A DNA stretch of 64,000 nucleotides from Stagnihabitans sp038231395 (GTDB taxonomy: Bacteria; Pseudomonadota; Alphaproteobacteria; Rhodobacterales; Rhodobacteraceae): NCBI GenBank assembly GCA_038231395.1, contig JBBRLL010000021.1:1-64000 (forward strand). The letters are read 5' to 3'. Numbering within the stretch: position 1 is the stretch's first letter; every line of letters begins with the position of its first letter. Below the pieces are notes generated by a model. That model was not told where the DNA came from, made no database searches, and saw only the letters and a program-made list of their open reading frames with translations. Shown here in pieces: positions 17,329 to 25,022 of this stretch. A program made the translations under genes and the position numbers.

Positions 17329-17491
17329 TGCCTTGCGGGCTTCCTAACGGGATTCGCAGCGCTTGGGAAGCGCCGTTTGTGGCGGCGGTGCACGGCGTGG
17401 CGTGCAGATTGCCTGTCAGATGATTTGGAACCGATGAACGGACGCCGAAATCCCGGAAGCCGACGCTTCGGGCCGAAACACTTGGGCCAAC

Positions 17492-17998
17492 CTATTGCGC
17501 GCAGGTCCAGTGCGCCTTGGCGGGGTCCATCCGGTCAGATCGCATCTCTGACCCCGGCACGATCCCCATCCGCGCGGCCAGACCGCCGTTGATCTCCAGC
17601 ACAAACGAAACACCTTGGCCACCGTCAATCGGTGTCTGGTCCTGAGGCACTGCATTGGCATGCACGACGGTCACGCGGCCGGTTTCATCGGCAAACACCA
17701 TGTCCAGCGGGATCAATGTGTCTTTCATCCAGAAAAACGCATGTTCCGGACCCGGATAGACGAACAGCATCCCTTGCGAAGCCGGCATATGGTCCACCCG
17801 CATCAGACCCTGTTCGCGCAAGGCTTCGGTATCGGCCACCTTCACCGAAAAGCGCGCCTGACCAAAGCCCGCCTGACCACCGGGCCAGCGCAATTCAACA
17901 GCATTGGGCTCGCAGGCGGCAGAGGCCGCAACCCAGCCTGTCGCAGCCCAGCCCGCCATAGCCCAAACCACGATCAGCGCCGCAAACCGGTTTCCCAT
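17492..17998 (-). CDS. DUF192 family exported protein
   Basis: The 168-residue protein starts with a signal peptide (MGNRFAALIVVWAMAG, cleavage probably near ASA/ACE) and continues with the DUF192 domain (EQGLMRVDHMPASQGMLFVYP, FFWMKDTLIPLDMVFADETG, VLEINGGLAARMGIVPGS). The function of this family is unknown. The start overlaps the end of the cold-shock gene by 25 bp, a pairing seen in Rhodobacterales, so it is likely coupled to it. Confidence 0.85.
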   Translation of the reverse strand: MGNRFAALIVVWAMAGWAATGWVAASAACEPNAVELRWPGGQAGFGQARFSVKVADTEALREQGLMRVDHMPASQGMLFVYPGPEHAFFWMKDTLIPLDMVFADETGRVTVVHANAVPQDQTPIDGGQGVSFVLEINGGLAARMGIVPGSEMRSDRMDPAKAHWTCAQ

Positions 17999-18498
17999 GA
18001 CACCACCTGCACGGCCATCCGGCCTCGCTTGCCCTCGACGATCCGCAGGCACACCGCCTCACCGGACTGAAGGTCGGCAAAGCCCGACACCCGAAGAACT
18101 TCTATATGGACGAACACGTCCTCGGGGCGGCCAAACACATTGGCAAAGCCGAACCCCTTGTCCTTGTCGAACCATTTTACACGGGACGGTTCAAGGGCCA
18201 AGTCAGAATAGTCCTCGCGGGCCGCATCCTCGTCTTCATGCATCATCAGGTGCATTCCGGCCGGCGGCGTGATTTCCAGCACCTCGATGGCCTGCTGGCC
18301 GCGCGCTGTCCTTTGCACCTTCACCGTGATCGAGGCACCATCGGCCACCGAACTTTGACCGAAATTCCGCAACACATTGGCGTGCAGCAGAATGTCACCT
18401 CCGCCTTCATCACCCATGATGAAACCGAAGCCCTTGCCGGGATCAAACCATTTAACCCGGCCCTGAACGATCTGGACCGCCTTGTCTTCGTCATCCAT
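17974..18498 (-). CDS. Cold-shock protein with two CSD domains
   Basis: The 174-residue protein has two cold-shock domains: residues about 11-76, with RNP1 KGFGFI (22-27) and RNP2 ILLHA (36-40), and about 105-170, with KGFGFA (114-119) and VFVHI (128-132). They are joined by an acidic linker. It probably binds single-stranded RNA or DNA. The start at 18498 (MDDEDKAVQIV) is preferred over upstream ATGs because the fold begins just after it and the upstream bases are AT-rich and promoter-like. Confidence 0.87.
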   Translation of the reverse strand: MDDEDKAVQIVQGRVKWFDPGKGFGFIMGDEGGGDILLHANVLRNFGQSSVADGASITVKVQRTARGQQAIEVLEITPPAGMHLMMHEDEDAAREDYSDLALEPSRVKWFDKDKGFGFANVFGRPEDVFVHIEVLRVSGFADLQSGEAVCLRIVEGKRGRMAVQVVSWETGLRR

Positions 18499-18633
18499 TT
18501 TGAAGGCTTTTTCCGGTATTAAGTCTCGCAGCCAAATGCATGCACCAGAAAAAATCGTACATGCAATAGACAATGCACAAAAAACAACCCGTACCTATCC
18601 ATTCGAATAGGCGGCCAACCGGTAAAAACGCCC

Positions 18634-19236
18634 TTACGGATTAAGCCGCTGGATCACCCAATCAAAGGTTGTATCGGCGCGGGTCCAGCGAAAGCGGTCA
18701 TGCAACCGGAACGGGCCGTCTGCCCAGAATTCAATCTCCACCGGGGTGATGCGCAAACCGCCCCAGAAGGGTGGACGTTTGGGGTTGGGGCCCTGTTGCA
18801 GGGTGACCTTGGCCACATCAGCCATCAAAGCCGCGCGGGAGGTCAGGGGTTGCGATTGCTGACTGGCCCAGGCCCCCAGCCGTGATTTCAAACTGCGCGA
18901 GGCATAGTAGGCATCCGCCTGCGGACCGTCTTCCCGCGTCACCGTGCCGCGCACCCTGATCTGGCGGCGCAGCATTTTCGAATGCAGCACGAAAGCCGCC
19001 TTGCCAGCACCTTCGGCCTCTTGCGCCTTGGCAGAGCCATAGTTGGTGTAGAACACGAAGGCCGCATCCTCGATGTCTTTCAACAGCACCATCCGCACAT
19101 TGGGCATGCCGGCAGCATCCACCGTGGCCAGGGCTATGGCATTGGGATCGTTCGGCTCCACCGCGTCCGCCTCGGCCAACCACGCCTTCGCTATGGCAAA
19201 CGGGTCATCGCCTGCGAAAATTCCGGTTCTGTCCAT
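18634..19236 (-). CDS. pdxH: Pyridoxamine 5'-phosphate oxidase
   Basis: The 200-residue FMN enzyme oxidises pyridoxamine or pyridoxine phosphate to PLP. Family features are NVRMVLLKDIEDAAFVFYTNYGSAK, the RQIRVRGTV strand and the C-terminal RLHDRFRWTR...WVIQRLNP block with the PLP-contacting residues. The length is slightly short but complete. It is divergent from fabI. Confidence 0.93.
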   Translation of the reverse strand: MDRTGIFAGDDPFAIAKAWLAEADAVEPNDPNAIALATVDAAGMPNVRMVLLKDIEDAAFVFYTNYGSAKAQEAEGAGKAAFVLHSKMLRRQIRVRGTVTREDGPQADAYYASRSLKSRLGAWASQQSQPLTSRAALMADVAKVTLQQGPNPKRPPFWGGLRITPVEIEFWADGPFRLHDRFRWTRADTTFDWVIQRLNP

Positions 19237-19328
19237 GGCATGTCCTTTCCGTGACGTAAGCCCCGCTCTTGATGCAGCCGCGTCTATCGCCTACACGGGG
19301 CAAGTATAGGGTGGCTGGGGAAGACCGA

Positions 19329-20156
19329 ATGTCAACTGGACTTATGGCTGGGAAACGCGGCCTGATCATGGGGCTTGCGAACGATAAATCCATCGCCTGG
19401 GGCATCGCCAAGACTTTGGCCGACCACGGTGCGGAAATGGCATTTTCCTATCAGGGCGAGGCGTTGAAAAAGCGCGTTGATCCGCTGATCGCCTCCATCG
19501 GCATGTCGGAAATGGTGGAGTGTGATGTGGGCGACGAAGCCTCGATCGACGCTTTGTTTGCCCGGATCGCCGAGATTTGGCCGAAGATCGACTTTCTGGT
19601 CCATGCCATCGGGTTTTCCGACAAGGCCGAACTGCGGGGGCGCTACGTTGACACCTCCAAGGCGAATTTCGCCATGACGATGGATATTTCGGTCTACTCG
19701 TTCACCTCGGTTTGCCGCAGGGCCTCGGCGATGATGACCCAAGGCGGCTCTTTGCTGACGCTGACCTATTACGGCGCTGAAAAGGTCATGCCGCATTACA
19801 ACGTGATGGGCATCGCCAAGGCGGCATTGGAGGCATCGGTAAAGTATATGGCGGAGGATCTTGGCAAGGACGGCATCCGTGTCAACGCCATCTCTGCCGG
19901 GCCGATCAAGACGCTGGCGTCTTCGGGCATCGGCGACTTTCGCTACATCATGAAGTGGAACGAGCTGAACTCTCCCCTGCGGCGCAATGTCGATCAGGAA
20001 GAGGTCGGCAAGGCGGCGCTTTACCTGCTTTCCGACCTTGGGTCCGGGACTACGGGTGAGAACCTGCACGTCGATGCGGGCTATCATGTCGTCGGCATGA
20101 AAGCAGTCGATGCGCCGGATATTGACGCCGTGACCAACCGGAACGGCGGGCAATAG
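19329..20156 (+). CDS. fabI: Enoyl-[acyl-carrier-protein] reductase (NADH)
   Basis: The 275-residue short-chain dehydrogenase does the last reduction of the fatty acid elongation cycle. It has the FabI-type GLANDKSIAWGIAK nucleotide motif and the catalytic pair Y157 and K164 (YNVMGIAK, the Y-x6-K spacing of FabI), plus an upstream Tyr at 147/148. MSTGLMAGKRG at 19329 is chosen as start; M6 is a possible alternative. The frame extends upstream without homology. Confidence 0.94.
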   Translation: MSTGLMAGKRGLIMGLANDKSIAWGIAKTLADHGAEMAFSYQGEALKKRVDPLIASIGMSEMVECDVGDEASIDALFARIAEIWPKIDFLVHAIGFSDKAELRGRYVDTSKANFAMTMDISVYSFTSVCRRASAMMTQGGSLLTLTYYGAEKVMPHYNVMGIAKAALEASVKYMAEDLGKDGIRVNAISAGPIKTLASSGIGDFRYIMKWNELNSPLRRNVDQEEVGKAALYLLSDLGSGTTGENLHVDAGYHVVGMKAVDAPDIDAVTNRNGGQ

Positions 20157-20266
20157 GCAGCCCACCCGTACTTAGTGAACCCGCCCTCTGATCCCCACTC
20201 TCGTTGCGACCACGCTCCTCGTGAAAACCAACACTGAGCCAACACGCCTTACGCCAAATTTCGCCA

Positions 20267-20320
20267 TGCAAACCCAACCTGTGCAAACCCGCCCTGTGCA
20301 AACCCACCCTATGAAAGCCC
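20267..20320. repeat. 15-bp tandem array upstream of the LysE-type gene
   Basis: Three full copies of a 15-bp unit (TGCAAACCCGCCCTG type) lie at 20267-20281, 20282-20296 and 20297-20311. A partial fourth copy ends 4 bp before the downstream ATG, so the array supplies the leader and replaces a recognisable ribosome binding site. Confidence 0.8.
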
Positions 20321-20324
20321 GGCC

Positions 20325-20936
20325 ATGACCCTCGCCGCCTTCCTCACCGTCGCGCTGATGCACCTGATGGTGGCGATCAGTCCCGGCCCCGCCGTGCTGA
20401 TGTCGGCCCGCATCGGCCTGACCGAGGGCCTGCGCGCCGGAGTTTTCGTGGCGATGGGCATTGGCCTGGGCGGCGTGGTCTGGGCCTCTGCCGCGCTGTT
20501 CGGGCTGGCACTGGTGTTTCAGGCAGCCCCTGCCCTGCTGTGGGCCTTGCGTCTGGGCGGTGCTGTCTACCTGCTTTGGCTGGCATGGGGCCTGTGGCGC
20601 GACGCGGACAAACCGATTGCCGCATCCGATGGCATCACCCCACGGGGCGATTTCGCGGCGTTTAAGCTCGGCCTGTGGACCCAACTGTCCAACCCCAAGC
20701 CTGCCGTCCTGTTCTCTGCCATCTTTCTGGGCACCGTCCCGCAAGGAACCGCCGATTGGGTCTATGCTGCCTTGCTTTTCGTCGTGTTTTTGAATGAAAC
20801 GCTGTGGAACAGCGCCGTCGCCCGGATCTTCTCTTACAACCGGGCCCGGCATACTTACATGGGCCTGAAGTCGGTGATTGACCGGGCCTTGGGCGGGCTG
20901 CTGGGCCTGCTTGGGATCAAGATTGCGGCCTTCTGA
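20325..20936 (+). CDS. LysE/RhtB-family amino acid exporter
   Basis: The 203-residue membrane protein has five to six hydrophobic segments and the family motif ISPGPAVLMSARIGLTEGLRAGVFVAMGIGLG near the N terminus. These proteins export amino acids or similar metabolites across the inner membrane. The substrate is unknown. Its start lies directly after the 15-bp array and lacks a clear Shine-Dalgarno, so expression may be low or leader-dependent. Confidence 0.86.
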   Translation: MTLAAFLTVALMHLMVAISPGPAVLMSARIGLTEGLRAGVFVAMGIGLGGVVWASAALFGLALVFQAAPALLWALRLGGAVYLLWLAWGLWRDADKPIAASDGITPRGDFAAFKLGLWTQLSNPKPAVLFSAIFLGTVPQGTADWVYAALLFVVFLNETLWNSAVARIFSYNRARHTYMGLKSVIDRALGGLLGLLGIKIAAF

Positions 20937-21056
20937 AGAGGAAATCGGGTTGCAGAAATGGAGACTTGGGGTTTTCCGTTTCCTGCGACCTTCACGTAAC
21001 GAAAGCGGGGCGGTGTTTTTGAAACCGCGCCCTGAACGAAAAATCTGGGGACAAAG

Positions 21057-21563
21057 ATGACCGACCGCCTGCCGCACGAAAAAGGCTTCCACGTCAGCTG
21101 GGACCAGATCCACCGCGACGCCCGCGCTTTGGCGTGGCGGCTGGATGGCAAAGGCCCCGATGACGGCGCGTGGCGTGCCGTGGTCGGCATCACGCGCGGC
21201 GGTCTGGTGCCCGCGATGATCGTGGCACGCGAGCTTGACATCCGTGTCGTCGATACGATCAGCGTGAAAAGCTACTCGCACCAGTCGCAGGCGCCCGAAG
21301 CGGTGATGATCAAAGCGCCGCAATCTGAACTGATGGGCGACGGCACCGGTATTTTGATTGTCGATGATCTGGTGGACACCGGCAAGACGCTGGAACTGGT
21401 CCGCCGGCTGTATCCCAATGCCCATTTTGCCACAGTTTACGCCAAACCGTCTGGCAAGCCGATGGTCGACAGCTACATAACAGAAGTGTCACAAGATACG
21501 TGGATCTTCTTCCCTTGGGATATGGCACTGCAATATGTCCAGCCGTTTCGCGGTCAGGACTGA
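21057..21563 (+). CDS. gpt: Xanthine(-guanine) phosphoribosyltransferase
   Basis: The 168-residue type I phosphoribosyltransferase salvages guanine and xanthine to nucleotides using PRPP. The PRPP motif ILIVDDLVDTGKT lies at residues 99-111, and ITRGGLVPA holds the diphosphate loop. The length is normal for Gpt. The next gene begins 7 bp after its stop. Confidence 0.92.
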   Translation: MTDRLPHEKGFHVSWDQIHRDARALAWRLDGKGPDDGAWRAVVGITRGGLVPAMIVARELDIRVVDTISVKSYSHQSQAPEAVMIKAPQSELMGDGTGILIVDDLVDTGKTLELVRRLYPNAHFATVYAKPSGKPMVDSYITEVSQDTWIFFPWDMALQYVQPFRGQD

Positions 21564-21570
21564 GGGTAGA

Positions 21571-22071
21571 ATGATGATCAATCCGGCCAGCCGGGCTGGC
21601 AAGTGGCTGCACTGGCTTTTTGAGGCGAGCCTTATTCTTAAAGGTTTGTTTGCTGCGGCTGAAAGCCTCGGGGGCCTTGGGCTTTTGTTCACGCCGAACA
21701 CCGCGATCGTGAATTTCGTGTTCTGGCTGCGCAACTATAACCTGACGCAACGGCCCGACGCCGATATGGCCGTCTGGGTCCACCACATGACCGAGGCTTT
21801 CCCCATCCAGGTCCAGCATTTCTACGCCTTTTACCTGTTGGGGCACGGGGCAGTGAAATTCATCATGGTGATCATGCTGGCCCGTCGGATTATGTGGGCC
21901 TATCCGGGGGCCATGGTCTTGCTGTCGGGGTTTGTCCTTTATCAGATCTCGGAATTTGTGTTGCACGGGTCATTCACCTTCCTTGCCCTGTCCTTCTTCG
22001 ATCTCGTCATGATCGTGCTGGTCTACCGGGAGTGGAACGTGCTGAAAATGAAGCGCGCCCTGACCGCATAA
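21571..22071 (+). CDS. DUF2127 family membrane protein
   Basis: The 166-residue protein has an early LHWLFEASLILKGLFAAAESLGG helix and three further membrane segments, ending YREWNVLKM as in DUF2127 proteins. The function is unknown. Two in-frame ATGs open the gene (21571, 21574), preceded by GAGGGTAG. It follows gpt closely and may share its mRNA. Confidence 0.75.
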   Translation: MMINPASRAGKWLHWLFEASLILKGLFAAAESLGGLGLLFTPNTAIVNFVFWLRNYNLTQRPDADMAVWVHHMTEAFPIQVQHFYAFYLLGHGAVKFIMVIMLARRIMWAYPGAMVLLSGFVLYQISEFVLHGSFTFLALSFFDLVMIVLVYREWNVLKMKRALTA

Positions 22072-22186
22072 CAGGTGCTGCTTTTGCCGACTGCGTCCCG
22101 CCAATCCGCTGGCGGTGGTATCAGTCTTCTCAGGTGCGCAGGAGCAAAGGCTTGCCATTTCCATCCCTTCACGCTCAAATCTGCGC

Positions 22187-23290
22187 ATGAAAGCCCCAAT
22201 CCTCACGCCGCTGGCGCAAAGCCTGCCCTGCACTGTGCCCTTCATAGGCCCCGAGACCCAACAGCGCGCGCGGGGCAGGCCCTTTGCGGCAAGACTGGGG
22301 GCGAATGAGTCTATGTTCGGGCCTTCGGCGAAAGCCGTCGCGGCCATGCAGGACGCGGCGTCGCAAGTCTGGATGTACGGCGACCCCGAATGTCATGACC
22401 TGAAGGCCGCCATCGCTGTGCATCATGGGGTTACGCCCGCGCATGTCGTGGTGGGGGAGGGGATTGACGGGCTTTTGGGTCTTTTGGTCCGGCTGATGGT
22501 TGGGCCGGGGACGCCTGTGGTCACCTCTGCCGGGGCCTATCCGACCTTCAACTTTCACGTCGCGGGCTTTGGCGGGGTTTTGCACCGCGCGCCTTACAAC
22601 GGAGATTTCGAAGACCCGCAGGCGCTGCTGGCCATGGCACGCGCCACCCACGCGCCCCTGATCTACCTTGCCAACCCCGACAACCCGATGGGCAGCCATC
22701 ATCCGGGCTTGGCGATTGCCGCGATGATCGAGGCGTTGCCAGAGGGCTGCCTGCTGGCGCTGGACGAGGCTTATGTGGAACTGGCCCCTGAAGGCACGGC
22801 GGCGCAGGTTGCGGCGGATGATCCCCGGGTGATCCGGTTTCGCACCTTCTCCAAAGCGCATGGCATGGCGGGGCTGCGTCTGGGTTATGCGCTGGCGGCA
22901 CCCGGTCTGGCATCGGCCTTTGACAAGGTGCGCAACCATTTCGGCGTGGGGCGGGTGGCGCAGGTGGGCGGGATCGCAGCACTGGCCGATGCAGACCATA
23001 TGCAGGCGGTGCGGGCTTGGGCCACAGCGGGGCGGGTGCGGCTGAGTGCCATTGCCCGCGACAACGGGCTGACCCCCCTGCCGTCGGCCACGAACTTCGT
23101 CACGATGGAATGTGGGCGGGACGGCGACTACGCCCGCGCTGTGCTGAAGGCGTTGACCGCGCGTGACATCTTCGTGCGGATGCCGGGGGTGGCGCCCTTG
23201 GACCGCTGCATCCGGGTCAGTCTGGGCGACACGGCGGCCTTGGACGCCTTCGCCGCAGCGCTGCCTTTGGCTTTGCACGACGTGGGCTGA
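22187..23290 (+). CDS. HisC-like PLP-dependent aminotransferase
   Basis: The 367-residue fold-type I aminotransferase has the pattern of histidinol-phosphate aminotransferases: RLGANESMFGPSAKAVAAM, LANPDNPMG, D193 (LALDEAYVEL) and PLP lysine K223 (FRTFSKAHGMAGLRLGYA). It may be a second HisC or an aromatic aminotransferase. No his genes are adjacent, so the role is open. MKAPILTP at 22187 is taken as start; the upstream extension lacks homology. Confidence 0.85.
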   Translation: MKAPILTPLAQSLPCTVPFIGPETQQRARGRPFAARLGANESMFGPSAKAVAAMQDAASQVWMYGDPECHDLKAAIAVHHGVTPAHVVVGEGIDGLLGLLVRLMVGPGTPVVTSAGAYPTFNFHVAGFGGVLHRAPYNGDFEDPQALLAMARATHAPLIYLANPDNPMGSHHPGLAIAAMIEALPEGCLLALDEAYVELAPEGTAAQVAADDPRVIRFRTFSKAHGMAGLRLGYALAAPGLASAFDKVRNHFGVGRVAQVGGIAALADADHMQAVRAWATAGRVRLSAIARDNGLTPLPSATNFVTMECGRDGDYARAVLKALTARDIFVRMPGVAPLDRCIRVSLGDTAALDAFAAALPLALHDVG

Positions 23291-23439
23291 TCTGACAGGA
23301 CTGCAGCGTTACGAACATCGCGCATTTGCCGCGCAATAGGGCAGGAGACTGATTGGGAGCAACGGCGTTCGCCTTTGGTTTCCTGCTCTTTGCTGGATGG
23401 ATCAGGAAAGCGTCAGGCCCTTATATACCGTATCTCGCC

Positions 23440-23940
23440 TCACTCCATCGCCACTTCGGGATTGGCGGGCCCAAGGGCCGGGGCGGCGCCGGCGGGCGCC
23501 TTGGCGGTCCCCAGCATTGGGCCCGACATCGGCTTGGGCAAAAGCGAGGCTGAAAGTTGCTCTGGCGTGGTTTGCGCTTTTTGCGGCGCGCTGTGCGGGC
23601 CCGGTTGCGGCCTGAGTTCAGTCGTGGGGTCAGGGGCAAATACCGGCGCGGGGTCGCGGGTGATCAGCCGTTGCGGCGCGGTTTCCAGAAACTCGCTGCC
23701 GGGGTCGGCCAAGGCACGGCGGAACACCAGCATGTTCTGAAACGAGGTCTTGCTGCCGGTCAACCCCAGCCGCTCGTCACAGGGCAAAGTGTCGGCGCGC
23801 TGGTATTCCCACCCCTCGCCCCCCATCTTGTTCATCAAGGTGGTGAGGGCGAAAGCGAAGCGATCTTCCAGCGTCTTCAGTCCACGGGCCTTTTCACCAC
23901 GGCGCGGAGCCGGCACAACCTGATATTCGTAGCGCTGCAT
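23440..23940 (-). CDS. DUF4177-type small protein with a proline-rich tail
   Basis: The 166-residue protein begins MQRYEYQVVPAP and has LMNKMGGEGWEYQRADTLPC and NMLVFRR, the pattern of the DUF4177 family in residues 1-75. From about residue 80 on it is a low-complexity Pro/Ala-rich tail. The function is unknown. It converges with the aminotransferase and is followed upstream by a 185-bp gap before the transglutaminase cluster. Confidence 0.7.
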   Translation of the reverse strand: MQRYEYQVVPAPRRGEKARGLKTLEDRFAFALTTLMNKMGGEGWEYQRADTLPCDERLGLTGSKTSFQNMLVFRRALADPGSEFLETAPQRLITRDPAPVFAPDPTTELRPQPGPHSAPQKAQTTPEQLSASLLPKPMSGPMLGTAKAPAGAAPALGPANPEVAME

Positions 23941-24125
23941 TTGATCCTCGAAACATGCTGCCCGGGTAAGGCTTTGCGCGTGTCTTACAAGAGTTTCGCG
24001 CCCAAGTCCAAGTGAGAGCGGCGGCGGTTTTCAGGCCCCTGCGCAACGCGATCTCTGGTGCCTGACCAAGGGCCGCTCAAGGCGCGCGAACCCGAGTTTG
24101 CCCGCATCCTTCTGCCCAAGCGCAG

Positions 24126-25022
24126 TTACCGCACAGGCTTGCCCGGCAGATACTCAATCAAATCCACCGCATGACTGCCCTTTTGCCCGCCATCTATGCG
24201 CAACGCGCCGGTGACCGGGGCCACATCGCCATAATCGCGGCCATGGCCGATTGCGATATGATCGGTATCGGCAAAGCAGGCGTTGGTCGGATCATAGTCG
24301 ACCCAGCCCGCCTCAGCCCCGGCCCAGGCGCGGACCCAGGCGTGCATCGCATCCGCCCCTTCCAGCCGGGGTTTGCCGGGCGGCGGCAAGGTGCGCAAAA
24401 AGCCTCCCACGTAAGCGGCCGGAATCCCAAGGCCGCGCAAACCGGCAATCATGATCTGTGCGAAATCCTGACAGACGCCGCGCTTCATCGCAAAGGCCAC
24501 GGCGGGCGGCGTGTCCACCTCGGTCGCCCGCGGATCAAAGGTCATATGCGCGTGCAGCGCCTGACCAAGGGTAGCGATCGCCGCCCTTGTGGTTTCGACG
24601 CCAGCCACGGCCTTGCGCGCAAAGGCCGCAATTTCAGCGTTCAGGGCGATCCGGGGCGAGGCTGACAGGAAATGGTGGGGGGAGCGGGGGCCGATCTCCA
24701 TCACCTCCTGCACGTCGTCGCCCAGACGCGCGAGCGGCGGCGAGATGTCCAGTTCCTGCCCAAGCGCCTGCCGAACGACGCGGGATTTCATGTCGATCTC
24801 AATGGCTTTCAGGCCCGGTGCCATCACCACCTCCAGCACCGTGGTGCCGAAGAAATCGGTGAACTCCCGCCGTTCAGACGGGTTGGGGGTGATGGTGATG
24901 TCGCAGGCCAGCAGGCTTTGCAGGCCGGGCATCTCTGCCGGCTGAATGCGCAGCAATTGCCGGCCCGCACCCGTCGGGCGGTCAAAGTCATAGCGGATCA
25001 CCAGGCGCAGGTCATATTGCAT
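24126..25022 (-). CDS. Transglutaminase-like cysteine protease/amidase
   Basis: The 298-residue protein has an N-terminal beta domain and a transglutaminase core with C184 (GVCQDFAQ), H227 (MHAWVRAW) and D244 (VDYDPTN). Such proteins cleave or form isopeptide or peptide bonds. Its ATG overlaps the stop of the ATP-grasp/alpha-E gene by one base, so it is translated from the same operon (DUF2126 protein, ATP-grasp/alpha-E, transglutaminase). The start at 25022 (MQYDLRLVIRYDF) matches the family N terminus. Confidence 0.88.
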   Translation of the reverse strand: MQYDLRLVIRYDFDRPTGAGRQLLRIQPAEMPGLQSLLACDITITPNPSERREFTDFFGTTVLEVVMAPGLKAIEIDMKSRVVRQALGQELDISPPLARLGDDVQEVMEIGPRSPHHFLSASPRIALNAEIAAFARKAVAGVETTRAAIATLGQALHAHMTFDPRATEVDTPPAVAFAMKRGVCQDFAQIMIAGLRGLGIPAAYVGGFLRTLPPPGKPRLEGADAMHAWVRAWAGAEAGWVDYDPTNACFADTDHIAIGHGRDYGDVAPVTGALRIDGGQKGSHAVDLIEYLPGKPVR